A stretch of 64,000 bases of DNA from Fibrobacterota bacterium (GTDB lineage: Bacteria > Fibrobacterota > Fibrobacteria > UBA11236), in the NCBI GenBank assembly GCA_947482115.1, contig CANKII010000006.1:62001-126000 (forward strand), in the 5' to 3' direction. Shown here one piece after another: positions 34,225 through 42,756 of the stretch. Position numbers and translations under genes: made by a program. Each line of letters begins with the position of its first letter. Positions within the stretch are counted from its first letter, which is position 1. The notes below the pieces were generated by a model, which was given only the letters and a program-made list of their open reading frames with translations, searched no databases and was not told the origin of the DNA.

Positions 34225-35418
34225 ATGAAATCCAATAAATACGACGTTGTGATTATTGGTGCGGGTCCATCCGGCAGCATGTGCGCCCGGAATCTGGCGC
34301 GCAACGGATACAACGTTTTGTTGTGCGAAAAGCGTCCCGTCGTTGGCGTACCCGTGCGTTGCGGCGAAGCCACCGGCCCCGTCAAACGGCTTTCCGATTT
34401 CATGACTGTGAACGAGAACTATATCGAAACCCGTTTCACCGGCGTCATTCTGAACGGACCTTCCGGCATCAGCATTCGCTATGATGCGAACAAGGAACTC
34501 GGTGTCATGCTGGATCGAACGATCTTCGATCAGGACTTGGCCAATCAGGCGGTGCGTGAAGGCGCGGAACTTCAAGTCGATGCGCGAGTCATGGCCATTT
34601 CGACAAGCTCAATGGCCGGTCGGCGTGTAACGATTGAACAGGCTGGAAAAAGTTTTGAAGTCGAAGCGGCGATGGTTGTTGGATCCGACGGCGCGGAATC
34701 GTTAAGCGGTCGTTGGGTCGGACTCAAGACCCGTCAACTGCCTCCGCTCACCTGCTCCGCCATTGAGTTGCGCGTGAAGGCCGAAGATCCGAATCCGAAT
34801 CATCTCACTTTCTGGCAGGGACACGATACCATCAACAAGGGCTACATCTGGGTCTTTCCCAAGGTCAAGTCCAAAGTGGTGAACCTGGGCTCCGGCGAAC
34901 TCGTTCCCAAAATGGGCGCGAAGAACATGTACGATCTGTCGATGGAGTACAAGAACAAACTCTATCCCGATGCGGAAGTGGAAGAAGTGCATGGCGGCTG
35001 CGTTCCCGTGAGCGGCAACCTTGAGGACTACACGGCGGATCGCTTTCTGCTTTCCGGCGACGCGGCGCATCATACGAATCCACTGACCGGCGGCGGCATC
35101 ATGGCCTCCATCGTGGCGGCGGAGACTGCGGCGAAATGGATCGACAAGGGATTCAAAGCTGGAGATCTGTCGAAGAATTTTCTGATGCAATATCAAGAGG
35201 AATGCTGGAACCGGTTTGGGAAGAATCATCGCAAGGAAGCGCGGATTCGGGACTTTGTGCTGGGCTTGGGGAATCGGGATCAGGAAACCTTTTACCGGAT
35301 TTTCAAGAATATGGTGGGCGGGAATTTTTCCTTGCCTTCAAGGACAATTGGTTTTACAAAGCTTGGGTTGTTGGCGGCGATGAATCCGAAGCTGACGAAG
35401 AAGAGTTTTTTCAGTTAG
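34225..35418 (+). CDS. Geranylgeranyl reductase-family FAD-dependent oxidoreductase
   Basis: A 397-residue flavoprotein. The N-terminal dinucleotide-binding fold is VVIIGAGPSGSMCARNLA with the acidic strand end LLCEKRP. RCGEATGP near residue 46 is typical of the archaeal and chloroplast geranylgeranyl reductases. The second FAD motif is LLSGDAAHHTNPLTGGGI (~273). Family members saturate isoprenoid double bonds in chlorophyll, menaquinone or archaeal ether lipids; archaeal-type enzymes take electrons from ferredoxin, which fits the ferredoxin gene 5 bp upstream. The substrate is not evident. A hairpin repeat (34593-34617) lies in frame and codes for ISTSSMAG in a likely surface loop. The 3' end belongs to a 27-bp direct repeat. 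Confidence 0.87.
   Translation: MKSNKYDVVIIGAGPSGSMCARNLARNGYNVLLCEKRPVVGVPVRCGEATGPVKRLSDFMTVNENYIETRFTGVILNGPSGISIRYDANKELGVMLDRTIFDQDLANQAVREGAELQVDARVMAISTSSMAGRRVTIEQAGKSFEVEAAMVVGSDGAESLSGRWVGLKTRQLPPLTCSAIELRVKAEDPNPNHLTFWQGHDTINKGYIWVFPKVKSKVVNLGSGELVPKMGAKNMYDLSMEYKNKLYPDAEVEEVHGGCVPVSGNLEDYTADRFLLSGDAAHHTNPLTGGGIMASIVAAETAAKWIDKGFKAGDLSKNFLMQYQEECWNRFGKNHRKEARIRDFVLGLGNRDQETFYRIFKNMVGGNFSLPSRTIGFTKLGLLAAMNPKLTKKSFFS
34593..34617. repeat. Short hairpin repeat inside the reductase gene, TCGACARGCTC-loop family
   Basis: Seven-bp arms GGCCATT/AATGGCC enclose TCGACAAGCTC. It is read through in frame by the reductase gene. The arms bear no resemblance to those of the other members, but the loop is the same. 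Confidence 0.7.
35391..35417. repeat. 27-bp direct repeat, left copy
   Basis: Matches 36681-36707 at 25 of 27 positions by eye, with weaker similarity for ~20 bp further. This copy encodes the last residues of the reductase, KLTKKSFFS and its stop. The right copy begins two bases before the esterase stop codon ends, so the repeats bracket the esterase gene exactly. Confidence 0.75.
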
Positions 35419-35424
35419 TCCTGT

Positions 35425-35452
35425 CGCTGGCTTCGACTCCGCTCAGCCAGCG
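35425..35452. repeat. Short hairpin repeat, variant loop; possible terminator after the reductase gene
   Basis: Eight-bp arms CGCTGGCT/AGCCAGCG surround a 12-nt loop TCGACTCCGCTC, a variant of the TCGACARGCTC loop. It lies 7 bp past the reductase stop. There is no U-tract, so it is more a repeat element than a standard terminator. Confidence 0.65.
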
Positions 35453-35563
35453 GGAAACATTTCATCCCCTTAATCTTGGTCAATGGCTAAAACCCAGTGT
35501 TTTCCCCCGAAAATTGTTGCAAAACGTACAGCGGAATTTTTGGGACGGGTTAAGTTAATCAAC

Positions 35564-36685
35564 ATGAAAAAAATAACCCCCCCCTCCATGTCGAAACTGC
35601 TTGTCATTCTTTCCCTCGCGCTTCTTTCCAAAGCCTTTGCATTGGAAAGCGATCTCTTTGAGGCCCGCACTTATAAAATATCGAGTACGGTGACGATGTC
35701 CTATCGCCTGTTCAAGCCGAAGAATTACATCGCCTCACAAAAATATCCGATGGTCGTGTGTCTGCACGGAATTGGAGAACGGGGAAGTGACAACCGCATT
35801 CAAGTCGACCGTGAAGATCTCGCGCATCCGTGGATCGATGACAGTGTGCAAACGCGCGTACCACACTTCGTCATGATCCCGCAATGTCCGGCCAATCTCT
35901 ATTGGTGGTCTTCCACCAGCGGTACCGGACCCATCAGCGTTCCCACACAAGGGGTTGTCAACCTGATCGATTCCCTCAAGCGAGAGTTCTCCCTGGACAC
36001 GACGCGGCTTTACATCACCGGACTTTCGATGGGCGGAATGGGAACTTGGGATTTGCTGCGCCTAAAGCCAAACATTTTTGCCGCCGCCGTTCCCGCTTCC
36101 GGATTGAGTGATCCGACCACAGCTTCAACCATTGTCAAAACACCTTTCTGGGCGCATCATGGTTCAACGGACGGGACGGTCAATGTCAGCGGCGACCGGA
36201 ACATGATGCTTGCGATAGAGGCCTTGCCTAAGAAAGTGATTCGCTTCGTCAGTGTGGCACCGTTCACGGCTCCGACGTTGACTTCCTTCAGTGATTCCAT
36301 AAAGAAAAACGGCAACCCTTTAACGTTGGTAGCGAAGAATCCCAGCGGTATTTCATGGGATTCGGTTTCGCGGGCGGTGACCGGTGGTTCGGATTTCTTG
36401 TACTCTGAAGCGACCAACGGAGATCATCGCACCGGTTGGATGATTGCCTGGCACAATCCTTTGTTGGCAAAGTGGCTTTTTTCCAAAACCAAAGTCGCCG
36501 GAACGACGGTGTCTATTACCCCGAAGTTGTCGGCTTCTCGCGACGTTCGCAAGACCTCTCTGATTTTCGGTAATGCACTTCCTGAAGGCATTTCCGGCGG
36601 TTGGACGTTGATGGGACGGAGCTTTGATCCCAGAGTCGGATCACGTGCCGCGACTCCGATTTTGTTGGTTCGTCCGGTGCGCTGA
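35564..36685 (+). CDS. Secreted alpha/beta-hydrolase, CE1-like esterase
   Basis: A 373-residue exported esterase. ATG 35564 gives a signal peptide ending near LLSKAFA; in-frame ATGs at 35483 and 35588 are less likely. The fold landmarks are VVCLHGIGERGSDN (oxyanion region), ITGLSMGGMGTWDL with the nucleophile serine (~154), HHGSTDGTV with the aspartate (~203) and NGDHRTGW with the histidine (~287). This matches polyhydroxybutyrate-depolymerase/feruloyl- and acetyl-xylan-esterase-like enzymes (CE1), suggesting removal of ester groups from plant polysaccharide. The last ~45 residues (GWTLMGRSF to LLVRPVR) look like a sorting tail. Its stop codon lies in the right copy of a 27-bp repeat also ending the upstream gene, a sign of insertion. 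Confidence 0.85.
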   Translation: MKKITPPSMSKLLVILSLALLSKAFALESDLFEARTYKISSTVTMSYRLFKPKNYIASQKYPMVVCLHGIGERGSDNRIQVDREDLAHPWIDDSVQTRVPHFVMIPQCPANLYWWSSTSGTGPISVPTQGVVNLIDSLKREFSLDTTRLYITGLSMGGMGTWDLLRLKPNIFAAAVPASGLSDPTTASTIVKTPFWAHHGSTDGTVNVSGDRNMMLAIEALPKKVIRFVSVAPFTAPTLTSFSDSIKKNGNPLTLVAKNPSGISWDSVSRAVTGGSDFLYSEATNGDHRTGWMIAWHNPLLAKWLFSKTKVAGTTVSITPKLSASRDVRKTSLIFGNALPEGISGGWTLMGRSFDPRVGSRAATPILLVRPVR

Positions 36686-36707
36686 CGGAGAAAAGTTTTT
36701 TCAGTTA
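36681..36707. repeat. 27-bp direct repeat, right copy
   Basis: Partner of 35391-35417 (25 of 27 by eye). It contains the esterase TGA stop and is followed by TTCGAC at a spacing like that after the left copy. Confidence 0.75.
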
Positions 36708-36773
36708 ACGCTGCCGGTCGTTTCGACAACCACTTTCGGCGACGCTCGACCAACGGTCTTACAAGTAGCCGTT

Positions 36774-37898
36774 ATGAACACAGAACAAGAAATCACATAC
36801 AAAAACCTATATGATACGATAGGCAGCGACTCGCATATAGGTTCTTTTTATTTGAGAGAGGGAAGCGAGTCGTCCAAAAAATTTGGAGAAGTTGTTACTG
36901 GAACGATCTTTTATTCAAAGGAAGAACGAGAGCAATTGGCATCCGGATTGTTAGTGAATGTCAAAACCGAGATGGTAAAAATTGACTCGGCTATGTTAGA
37001 CATTGACCAAATTCAGCGCGAAGAACTCAAATATGGTGGAATAAAAACGTTAGACATCAAAAAGGCGATATATAGTCATACTTGGAAACAAAGAAATGAA
37101 TTGCATGAGACAGGGGAAAAGACAATTCCCAATATAATCAGGCTTTCTTACAAGTCTCACCCAAATGAAGATGTCGATTTACTTGTTCAAGGTTACTTGG
37201 TTTCCAAATGGAATAATGGTGACGAGCTGCCTTTATTCGAGAAAGAGAAATTGGCAGGCATTACCTTAGGTATCAATAACTGGAGCATTAATAAAAAGAT
37301 TGCACATGCCTTGGGATTTGATTATGAATCAATGCAAAATAATGACCGTGTGCTTTATTATGCCCTTCAAGTTAGAGAGCGAAGAAAAATTATTACAGAG
37401 GTTGAAAAGACAAAATTTAAACGGGTAAAGGATAATCTTTACCTGAAAAAATGGATTGGCTTGGTAGAAGAGGTTGCCGCTTCACGTGAAAAAGTTAAAG
37501 ATCTTGAAAGGTTCAATAATGCAATTACTGCCATTACAGAATCTTTGAAAGAGTTCGAGCCGGAAATTTTATTGCACGGGAAGAAACAGATTTATTGGGA
37601 CTCGAACTCTTATCTTCATGTTGTGTTAAGGCACATAAAGAAATTTCAAATAGGAGACTTCAAAGAGAGGACACCTTTTCCCTATAAGTTTGAGGAATTA
37701 AGGTTATTGGTTGAGCGTGTGTTAAAAAGAATAGAAGGAGAAATAGAACGACATTTTAAAGAGAATCCGGGAAAACCATTTAGTAGGGTTGGTACCATGA
37801 GCATTTTCTTTAACAATGATTATTACCAAGTTCGGATAGATGGAAATGGTAGACTGATTACTATCCATCCCAGAGGGGATGGTCCTAAAGCTCACTAG
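36774..37898 (+). CDS. AT-rich orphan gene; possible nuclease-toxin C-terminal domain
   Basis: A 374-residue protein starting at ATG 36774; the frame extends upstream to 36624 but there overlaps the esterase gene. The gene is clearly richer in A and T than everything near it and uses codons such as ATA, AAA and AGA often, a sign of recent transfer. There is no signal peptide. The N-terminal ~250 residues are charged and unrecognised, with a helical stretch (~200-260). The C-terminal ~110 residues contain HVVLRHIKKFQIGDF, then TPFPYKFEEL and end with DGNGRLITIHP. This layout (HxxxRH, an FP turn, a paired strand with a final GRLITIHP) resembles barnase/EndoU/colicin D-like (BECR) nucleases; that is an inference. 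No immunity gene is seen. Confidence 0.6.
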   Translation: MNTEQEITYKNLYDTIGSDSHIGSFYLREGSESSKKFGEVVTGTIFYSKEEREQLASGLLVNVKTEMVKIDSAMLDIDQIQREELKYGGIKTLDIKKAIYSHTWKQRNELHETGEKTIPNIIRLSYKSHPNEDVDLLVQGYLVSKWNNGDELPLFEKEKLAGITLGINNWSINKKIAHALGFDYESMQNNDRVLYYALQVRERRKIITEVEKTKFKRVKDNLYLKKWIGLVEEVAASREKVKDLERFNNAITAITESLKEFEPEILLHGKKQIYWDSNSYLHVVLRHIKKFQIGDFKERTPFPYKFEELRLLVERVLKRIEGEIERHFKENPGKPFSRVGTMSIFFNNDYYQVRIDGNGRLITIHPRGDGPKAH

Positions 37899-38017
37899 CA
37901 TCATTTTCAAATGAACTTCGATTTTGGTTAGTTTCTCCCAAAAAATCGCCTTTTTCAGGCCGGAATCCTTGCTAAATTAAGACCCCCAGATTAAAAAACA
38001 CAAATAAGGAGCCAACC

Positions 38018-39325
38018 ATGGCAGAGTATTTCCCCGGTATCAGCAAAATCAAATACGAAGGTCCGGACTCCAAAAATTTCTTCGCATTCAAACACTACGA
38101 TGCCGACAAGAAAATCATGGGCAAAACCATGAAAGAGTGGCTCAAGTTTTCCGTCGCCTACTGGCACACGTTCCGCGGCACGGGTTCCGATCCGTTTGGC
38201 CCCGGCACCATCAAGCGTCCGTGGGATGACGGCAGTGCTTCCGTCGAGAACGCGAACAAGCGTCTCGATGTGGCTTTCGAATTCATCACCAAGCTCGGTG
38301 CTCCGTACTGGTGTTTCCACGATCGCGACATCGCTCCCGAAGGATCATCGCTCATCGAGAGCCACAAGATTCTCGACGCCGTCGTCGCTCATGCCAAGGA
38401 ATTGCAAAAGGCCACAGGCGTAAAGCTGTTGTGGGGAACCGCCAACTTGTTTTCCAACCCGCGTTTCATGAACGGCGCGTCCACCAATCCCGACTCGCAT
38501 GTGTTTGCCTACGCCGCAGCGCAGGTGAAGAAGGCCATGGAATGCACGCTGGAACTCGGCGGCGAGGGTTATGTGTTCTGGGGCGGACGTGAAGGTTATC
38601 AGTCCTTCCTCAACACCAACATGAAGCGCGAGCTCGATCATTTCGCAAACTTCCTGCGCATGGCCGCCGATTACAAAAAGGAAATCGGATTCAAGGGCAT
38701 CATGCTGATCGAACCGAAACCCAAGGAACCGACCAAGCATCAATATGATTTCGACGCCGCCACGGTGATGGGTTTCCTCCGCACCTACGGACTCGAGAAA
38801 GAATATCAGCTCAACATCGAAGCGAACCACGCCACCTTGGCCGGTCACGCCTTCGAACATGATTTGGAAATCTCCTCGCGTTACGGAATGCTGGGTTCCA
38901 TCGACGCCAACACCGGCGATCCGCAGCTGGGTTGGGACACCGACCAATTCAACATGGATGTGAAGAGCGCGACTCTCGCCATGGCCATCGTGTTGAATCA
39001 GGGCGGCATTCCCGTCGGACTCAACTTCGACGCCAAGGTGCGCCGCGAATCCACCGACATCGACGATATGTTCCTGGCCCACATCGGTGGCATGGACACC
39101 TTCGCCCGCGGTTTGGTGAACGCCTCCAAGATGGTCGAAGACGGCGTCCTGGGCGGTTGGATCAAGAATCGTTACTCAAGCTATGACTCGGGCATTGGCG
39201 CGAAGATCGAAGCCGGCACCACCAACTTCAAGGAATTGGAGAAATGGGTGCTGGAAGCGGGCGAGCCCAAACAGCTTTCGGGCCAGCAAGAGAAGTACGA
39301 AATGCTTCTCAACGAATACACCTAA
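38018..39325 (+). CDS. xylA: Xylose isomerase
   Basis: A 435-residue cytoplasmic enzyme interconverting D-xylose and D-xylulose. ATG 38018 follows AAGGAGCCAACC, one of the strongest ribosome sites in the window. Metal and substrate motifs are complete: [10 protein letters not shown] (catalytic His), [17 protein letters not shown] (metal ligands), [18 protein letters not shown] and [19 protein letters not shown]. The length (~435) matches class II xylose isomerases, the type found in Bacteroidetes, Thermotoga and Bacillus. No xylulokinase or transporter gene adjoins; the gene is monocistronic with its own terminator. It links the organism to hemicellulose use, consistent with the nearby esterase. 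Confidence 0.96.
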   Translation: MAEYFPGISKIKYEGPDSKNFFAFKHYDADKKIMGKTMKEWLKFSVAYWHTFRGTGSDPFGPGTIKRPWDDGSASVENANKRLDVAFEFITKLGAPYWCFHDRDIAPEGSSLIESHKILDAVVAHAKELQKATGVKLLWGTANLFSNPRFMNGASTNPDSHVFAYAAAQVKKAMECTLELGGEGYVFWGGREGYQSFLNTNMKRELDHFANFLRMAADYKKEIGFKGIMLIEPKPKEPTKHQYDFDAATVMGFLRTYGLEKEYQLNIEANHATLAGHAFEHDLEISSRYGMLGSIDANTGDPQLGWDTDQFNMDVKSATLAMAIVLNQGGIPVGLNFDAKVRRESTDIDDMFLAHIGGMDTFARGLVNASKMVEDGVLGGWIKNRYSSYDSGIGAKIEAGTTNFKELEKWVLEAGEPKQLSGQQEKYEMLLNEYT

Positions 39326-39346
39326 TCGCCCTCTTCATCCATTTCC

Positions 39347-39377
39347 AAGGCCCCCTGAAGCAGGGGGCCTTTTTTGT
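39347..39377 (+). terminator. Rho-independent terminator after xylA
   Basis: Ten-bp arms AAGGCCCCCT (39347-39356) and AGGGGGCCTT (39362-39371) enclose a 5-nt loop GAAGC, followed by TTTTTG. It ends 42 bp before the start of the TonB-system operon. Confidence 0.93.
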
Positions 39378-39418
39378 TGTTTTTGTACCTTAACCCGGAC
39401 GGTTTTTTCGAGGTTTCC

Positions 39419-40228
39419 ATGACGCTTTTTTCCATACGCAAAACGCGCGCCCTGTGGCTCATTCTGGGCTGGGCCGCCATGGTTTATTCCCAGGAAACCC
39501 TGAGTTCCGTGCAGCGGGAACTGGATCGGGTGGAGCGCGAAACTGAGCGCGAAAAGGATTTGGACAAGGCCGAGCGCGGTCGCGCCGCCGAGTTCGAGAC
39601 CCGTAAGAATGAGAAGATTCAGGCGCTCAAGGATCAGATGCACAATACGGATCGGATGATCGACAGTTTGAAGCATGAAATGGAAAGCCAGAAGCAGCGC
39701 AAACTTTCCGAAAAAAATCAGGCAGCCTTGTTTCAGAACAAGCAAAAGGAATTCCGTTCCGCCATCGGCAAAGAAATTGAAAGCATGATGGCATGGGTTC
39801 AAAAAGATTTCCCCTATCAAAAGGACAAACGCCTTTCCGACTGGGAAGATCTCTCGAAGGCGAATAAGGATGCGACGTTGCCGGTGGAAGAAACCTTGAC
39901 CCGGCTTTTCTCGTTGGTTCAATCGTCCCTTGACTTTGCACAGGACACCGAAGTGTATCCCGGAACGTACACGGCGGGCGACGGCAGTCAGCAGGAAGGA
40001 ACCTATGTGCGCATCGGCGCTGTCATGCTGGCCTTTGCTTCCGCCGATGGTCAGAAGCTGGCGTATCTCACGAAAACCGACAGCGGTTATTCGTGGAAGG
40101 ACAAGGACCTGACTTCCGAGGCGCGTGAGGGCATTCTCACCGCCGTACAGGTGGCGCAAGGCAAGATTGCACCGCAACTGGTTTCCATGCCGCTCGAAGC
40201 GCCCGGCATCAAGGGCGGTGCGCAATGA
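39419..40228 (+). CDS. DUF3450-family periplasmic coiled-coil protein
   Basis: A 269-residue exported protein; ATG 39419 is preceded by CGAGG and gives a signal sequence ending near AAMVYSQ. Residues ~25-110 are strongly charged and heptad-like (ELDRVERETEREKDLDKAERGR region), a long coiled coil. The C-terminal half (PVEETLTRLFSLVQSSLDFAQDTEVYPG) is the DUF3450 signature. These proteins occur first in operons with TtpC/ExbB/ExbD/TonB and are thought to help the TonB2-type complex reach across the periplasm. It overlaps the next gene by 4 bp (ATGA). Confidence 0.87.
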   Translation: MTLFSIRKTRALWLILGWAAMVYSQETLSSVQRELDRVERETEREKDLDKAERGRAAEFETRKNEKIQALKDQMHNTDRMIDSLKHEMESQKQRKLSEKNQAALFQNKQKEFRSAIGKEIESMMAWVQKDFPYQKDKRLSDWEDLSKANKDATLPVEETLTRLFSLVQSSLDFAQDTEVYPGTYTAGDGSQQEGTYVRIGAVMLAFASADGQKLAYLTKTDSGYSWKDKDLTSEAREGILTAVQVAQGKIAPQLVSMPLEAPGIKGGAQ

Positions 40229-41706
40229 AGTTCTCCCGTCTTTTTCTGGTCGCAGGCCTTCTTTTAGTCCCATCGCATTTCGCCCAGGCGCAACAAGTGA
40301 CCGTGGATGAAAAACGGGATCAAATCGAAGCGTTGAAAATCGAATTGGAACAGGCCAAGCAGGCGCGCGACAAGGTGATCGCCAAACGCTGGGACAACAA
40401 ACAGCGCGACATGGACGCCCGCGAAAAATTCAATCAGGAATACGACGACCTCAAAGCCAAGCTGGATGTGAAAACGCAGGATGCAGATCGGTTGCATGGT
40501 GAAATCCAGAACAACCTGCGCGATGCCGAAGAGGCTGCGGCGCAAGCGGAAAATGAACGTGTGCTGTTCCTCTCGCTGGGTTCCACCTTGCATGACAAGA
40601 CTCGTGAAATTGCCGATCCCATTGGAAAGTCGTTTCCCACACATATTCCCGAACGCTTGCAAAAGCTGAATGACGTGTTGAAGAGTTCGGAAACCAAGCG
40701 CGATGCCCCCGGCGAAGTGCTGGCCGATCTCATGAATTTCGAACGCGACGAACTGGCATTAACGCGTGAAATTTCCTTGGAACATCGCGGTTTCCTGCGC
40801 GCCAACAAATTGCCCGGTGAAGGATTGATGTTGCGCCTCGGTGTGGTGACTTCCGCCTATCTCGACAGCAAATCGAATCAGGGCGGATTGCTTCTCAAGA
40901 ATCCTCCGGGTACCTCGTTCACCCTTTTCGACTGGCATGAGGATGTTCCCGTCGCCACTGCGACTTCCCTTGTGACCGCCATGAAAATGCTGGAGAAGGG
41001 CTCCGCCAAAACCGTCGTCCTTCCCGTCGATGTGTTGCTGACGCAAAACGCCATCAAGTCCTATACGCATGAAAACAAGAAGGGTTTCTTTGCGACCCTG
41101 CGCAATACGGTGAAGACCGGAGGCATATTCATGTGGCCGTTGCTCATCATCCCATTCATCGTGGTCGGATTGTTTCTTCGCAAGCTGCTTCAGTTGTTGC
41201 GCAATCGCGCAAACAAGAAGCTCTGCATCGAGGCCATTGCGAAATTGCAACAGGGAGACATGGTTGGAGCCAAAGCCATTGCGGAAAAACAGCCGCGTAA
41301 TTTCTCATTGCAGGTTCTCGCAGCTGTGGCCAATTTGGGTCCGGCGGTGCGCCGCGAACACGCGGAGAAAACCATCAGTGAATTGATGTTGCACGAGGTT
41401 CCGCGTCTCGAACGCAATCTTACCACCTTGTCCGTACTGGCCGCCGCTGCTCCACTGCTCGGTCTTTTGGGAACGGTGTCGGGCTTGATCGCCATGTTCC
41501 AAATCATCACCGAGCATGGCGTGAATGATCCGAAACTTTTGGCCGGTGGTATCGGCGAAGCCTTGATTGCGACCGAGACCGGTTTGCTCATCGCCATTCC
41601 GACTTTGCTGGGGCACAATTATCTCGCCAACCGTGTCGATGATATCGTGGCCGAAGCGGAGTATTACGGCATGAAGGCGTTGAACGCGCGCTGGCCCAAG
41701 GAATAA
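40225..41706 (+). CDS. MotA/TolQ/ExbB-family proton channel with periplasmic coiled-coil extension (TtpC-like)
   Basis: A 493-residue protein with a signal sequence (MKFSRLFLVAGLLLVPSHFAQA), a ~110-residue coiled coil (30-130), then a periplasmic domain and a C-terminal ExbB-like channel domain from ~300. The channel part has three hydrophobic helices: MWPLLIIPFIVVGLFL, TLSVLAAAAPLLGLLGTVSGLI and ATETGLLIAIPTLLGHNYLA. The conserved TVSGLIAMF and EALIATETGLL segments line the proton path. The architecture matches TtpC of Vibrio TonB2 systems, which supplements ExbB/ExbD. It is coupled to DUF3450 by ATGA and lies 1 bp before exbB. Confidence 0.88.
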   Translation: MKFSRLFLVAGLLLVPSHFAQAQQVTVDEKRDQIEALKIELEQAKQARDKVIAKRWDNKQRDMDAREKFNQEYDDLKAKLDVKTQDADRLHGEIQNNLRDAEEAAAQAENERVLFLSLGSTLHDKTREIADPIGKSFPTHIPERLQKLNDVLKSSETKRDAPGEVLADLMNFERDELALTREISLEHRGFLRANKLPGEGLMLRLGVVTSAYLDSKSNQGGLLLKNPPGTSFTLFDWHEDVPVATATSLVTAMKMLEKGSAKTVVLPVDVLLTQNAIKSYTHENKKGFFATLRNTVKTGGIFMWPLLIIPFIVVGLFLRKLLQLLRNRANKKLCIEAIAKLQQGDMVGAKAIAEKQPRNFSLQVLAAVANLGPAVRREHAEKTISELMLHEVPRLERNLTTLSVLAAAAPLLGLLGTVSGLIAMFQIITEHGVNDPKLLAGGIGEALIATETGLLIAIPTLLGHNYLANRVDDIVAEAEYYGMKALNARWPKE

Positions 41707-41707
41707 A

Positions 41708-42343
41708 ATGTCCGGGAATATTTCAGCGCTGGCGGAAAACACCTGGTACCTGTTGCGGCAGGGCAGCTGGGTCATGATCGCCATTTTCTTCGCAGGTCAG
41801 GCCGGTTGGTTTTTGATTGTGGAACGCTGGTGGCATTATCGCAGCCTTCGATGCAATGTATCCGAACTGCTCCGCAATCCGGGAAGCGATCCCGTTGCGT
41901 TGGAACGCAGGCTTCTTTCCGATCGCCGTGTCCGCGGAGTCTTTCGCGAAGTGGTGAACGCCCTTGCGGAGTCGCGAGCCAAAGGCCGCGAAGCCATGGT
42001 GCGCAAGACGCGCGAGGTTTTGCAAATCTCCGCAGAACACCTGAACCAGCACCTCAATACCATTGCCGTTCTGGCCGCGATTGCGCCGCTGCTGGGATTG
42101 ACCGGAACCGTGGCGGGAATCATGGCGACCTTCCGGGTCATCACTTCCTATGGTGTCGGAAACCCCTCCATGATGGCCGGTGGTATCGCCCAAGCGCTGA
42201 TGGTCACCGAAGCCGGATTGGTCGTGGCCTTTCCGCTGTTGTTATTGCATGATGCCTTACACAAACGCGCGGATGCCATTGAATCCGATTCTGTGGCGGG
42301 TGCCACCACTTTGATTCGTCTTTATTCGGAAGAGGCCGCATGA
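41708..42343 (+). CDS. exbB: ExbB-like MotA/TolQ proton channel protein
   Basis: A 211-residue inner-membrane protein with three helices: WVMIAIFFAGQAGWFLIV, TIAVLAAIAPLLGLTGTVAGIM and MVTEAGLVVAFPLLLLHDAL. GLTGTVAGIMATF and IAQALMVTEAGL are the conserved ExbB/TolQ channel motifs. With ExbD it forms the proton-driven motor that powers TonB-dependent outer-membrane transport. Its stop overlaps the exbD start (ATGA at 42340). Confidence 0.92.
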   Translation: MSGNISALAENTWYLLRQGSWVMIAIFFAGQAGWFLIVERWWHYRSLRCNVSELLRNPGSDPVALERRLLSDRRVRGVFREVVNALAESRAKGREAMVRKTREVLQISAEHLNQHLNTIAVLAAIAPLLGLTGTVAGIMATFRVITSYGVGNPSMMAGGIAQALMVTEAGLVVAFPLLLLHDALHKRADAIESDSVAGATTLIRLYSEEAA

Positions 42344-42756
42344 GCTTCGGCGATGAATTCGGATTGCGGCGCAAGCCGCGCCGCGTGGCGGAAATTAACC
42401 TCATCAACATGATCGACATGTTGTTCTTCCTCTTGGTGTTTTTTGTGCTCACCAGCAGCTTCACCAGTGAAACCGGCATCGATATCAACAAACCCAAGGC
42501 GCAAAGTTCAAAGACGTTGCCCAAACAACCGTTGCTGATCGGCATCACGCGCGACGGCAGCATTCATGTCAATGAAAGCCCGGTGAACATCAAGGCCCTG
42601 CAAAGCGTGTTGCAGCATTATATGGCAGAGGACCCGGAACGTCCTGTGGTGGTTGTGGCGGATCGCGATGCCATGGTTTCCAAGGCAGTGGATGTGCTCG
42701 ACGCCTGCAATCTCGCCAATGTCAAAAAGGTCTCGATCTCGACCCTGAAGGAATGA
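42340..42756 (+). CDS. exbD: ExbD/TolR-family biopolymer transport protein
   Basis: A 138-residue protein: short cytoplasmic N-terminus, one transmembrane helix (~25-45) and a periplasmic domain. AEINLINMIDMLFFLLVFF carries the aspartate in the helix that couples to the proton channel; the FVLTSSFT stretch that follows is typical. The periplasmic part has VVVVADRDAMVSKAVDVLDAC. It overlaps its neighbours by 4 bp on both sides. Confidence 0.93.
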   Translation: MSFGDEFGLRRKPRRVAEINLINMIDMLFFLLVFFVLTSSFTSETGIDINKPKAQSSKTLPKQPLLIGITRDGSIHVNESPVNIKALQSVLQHYMAEDPERPVVVVADRDAMVSKAVDVLDACNLANVKKVSISTLKE

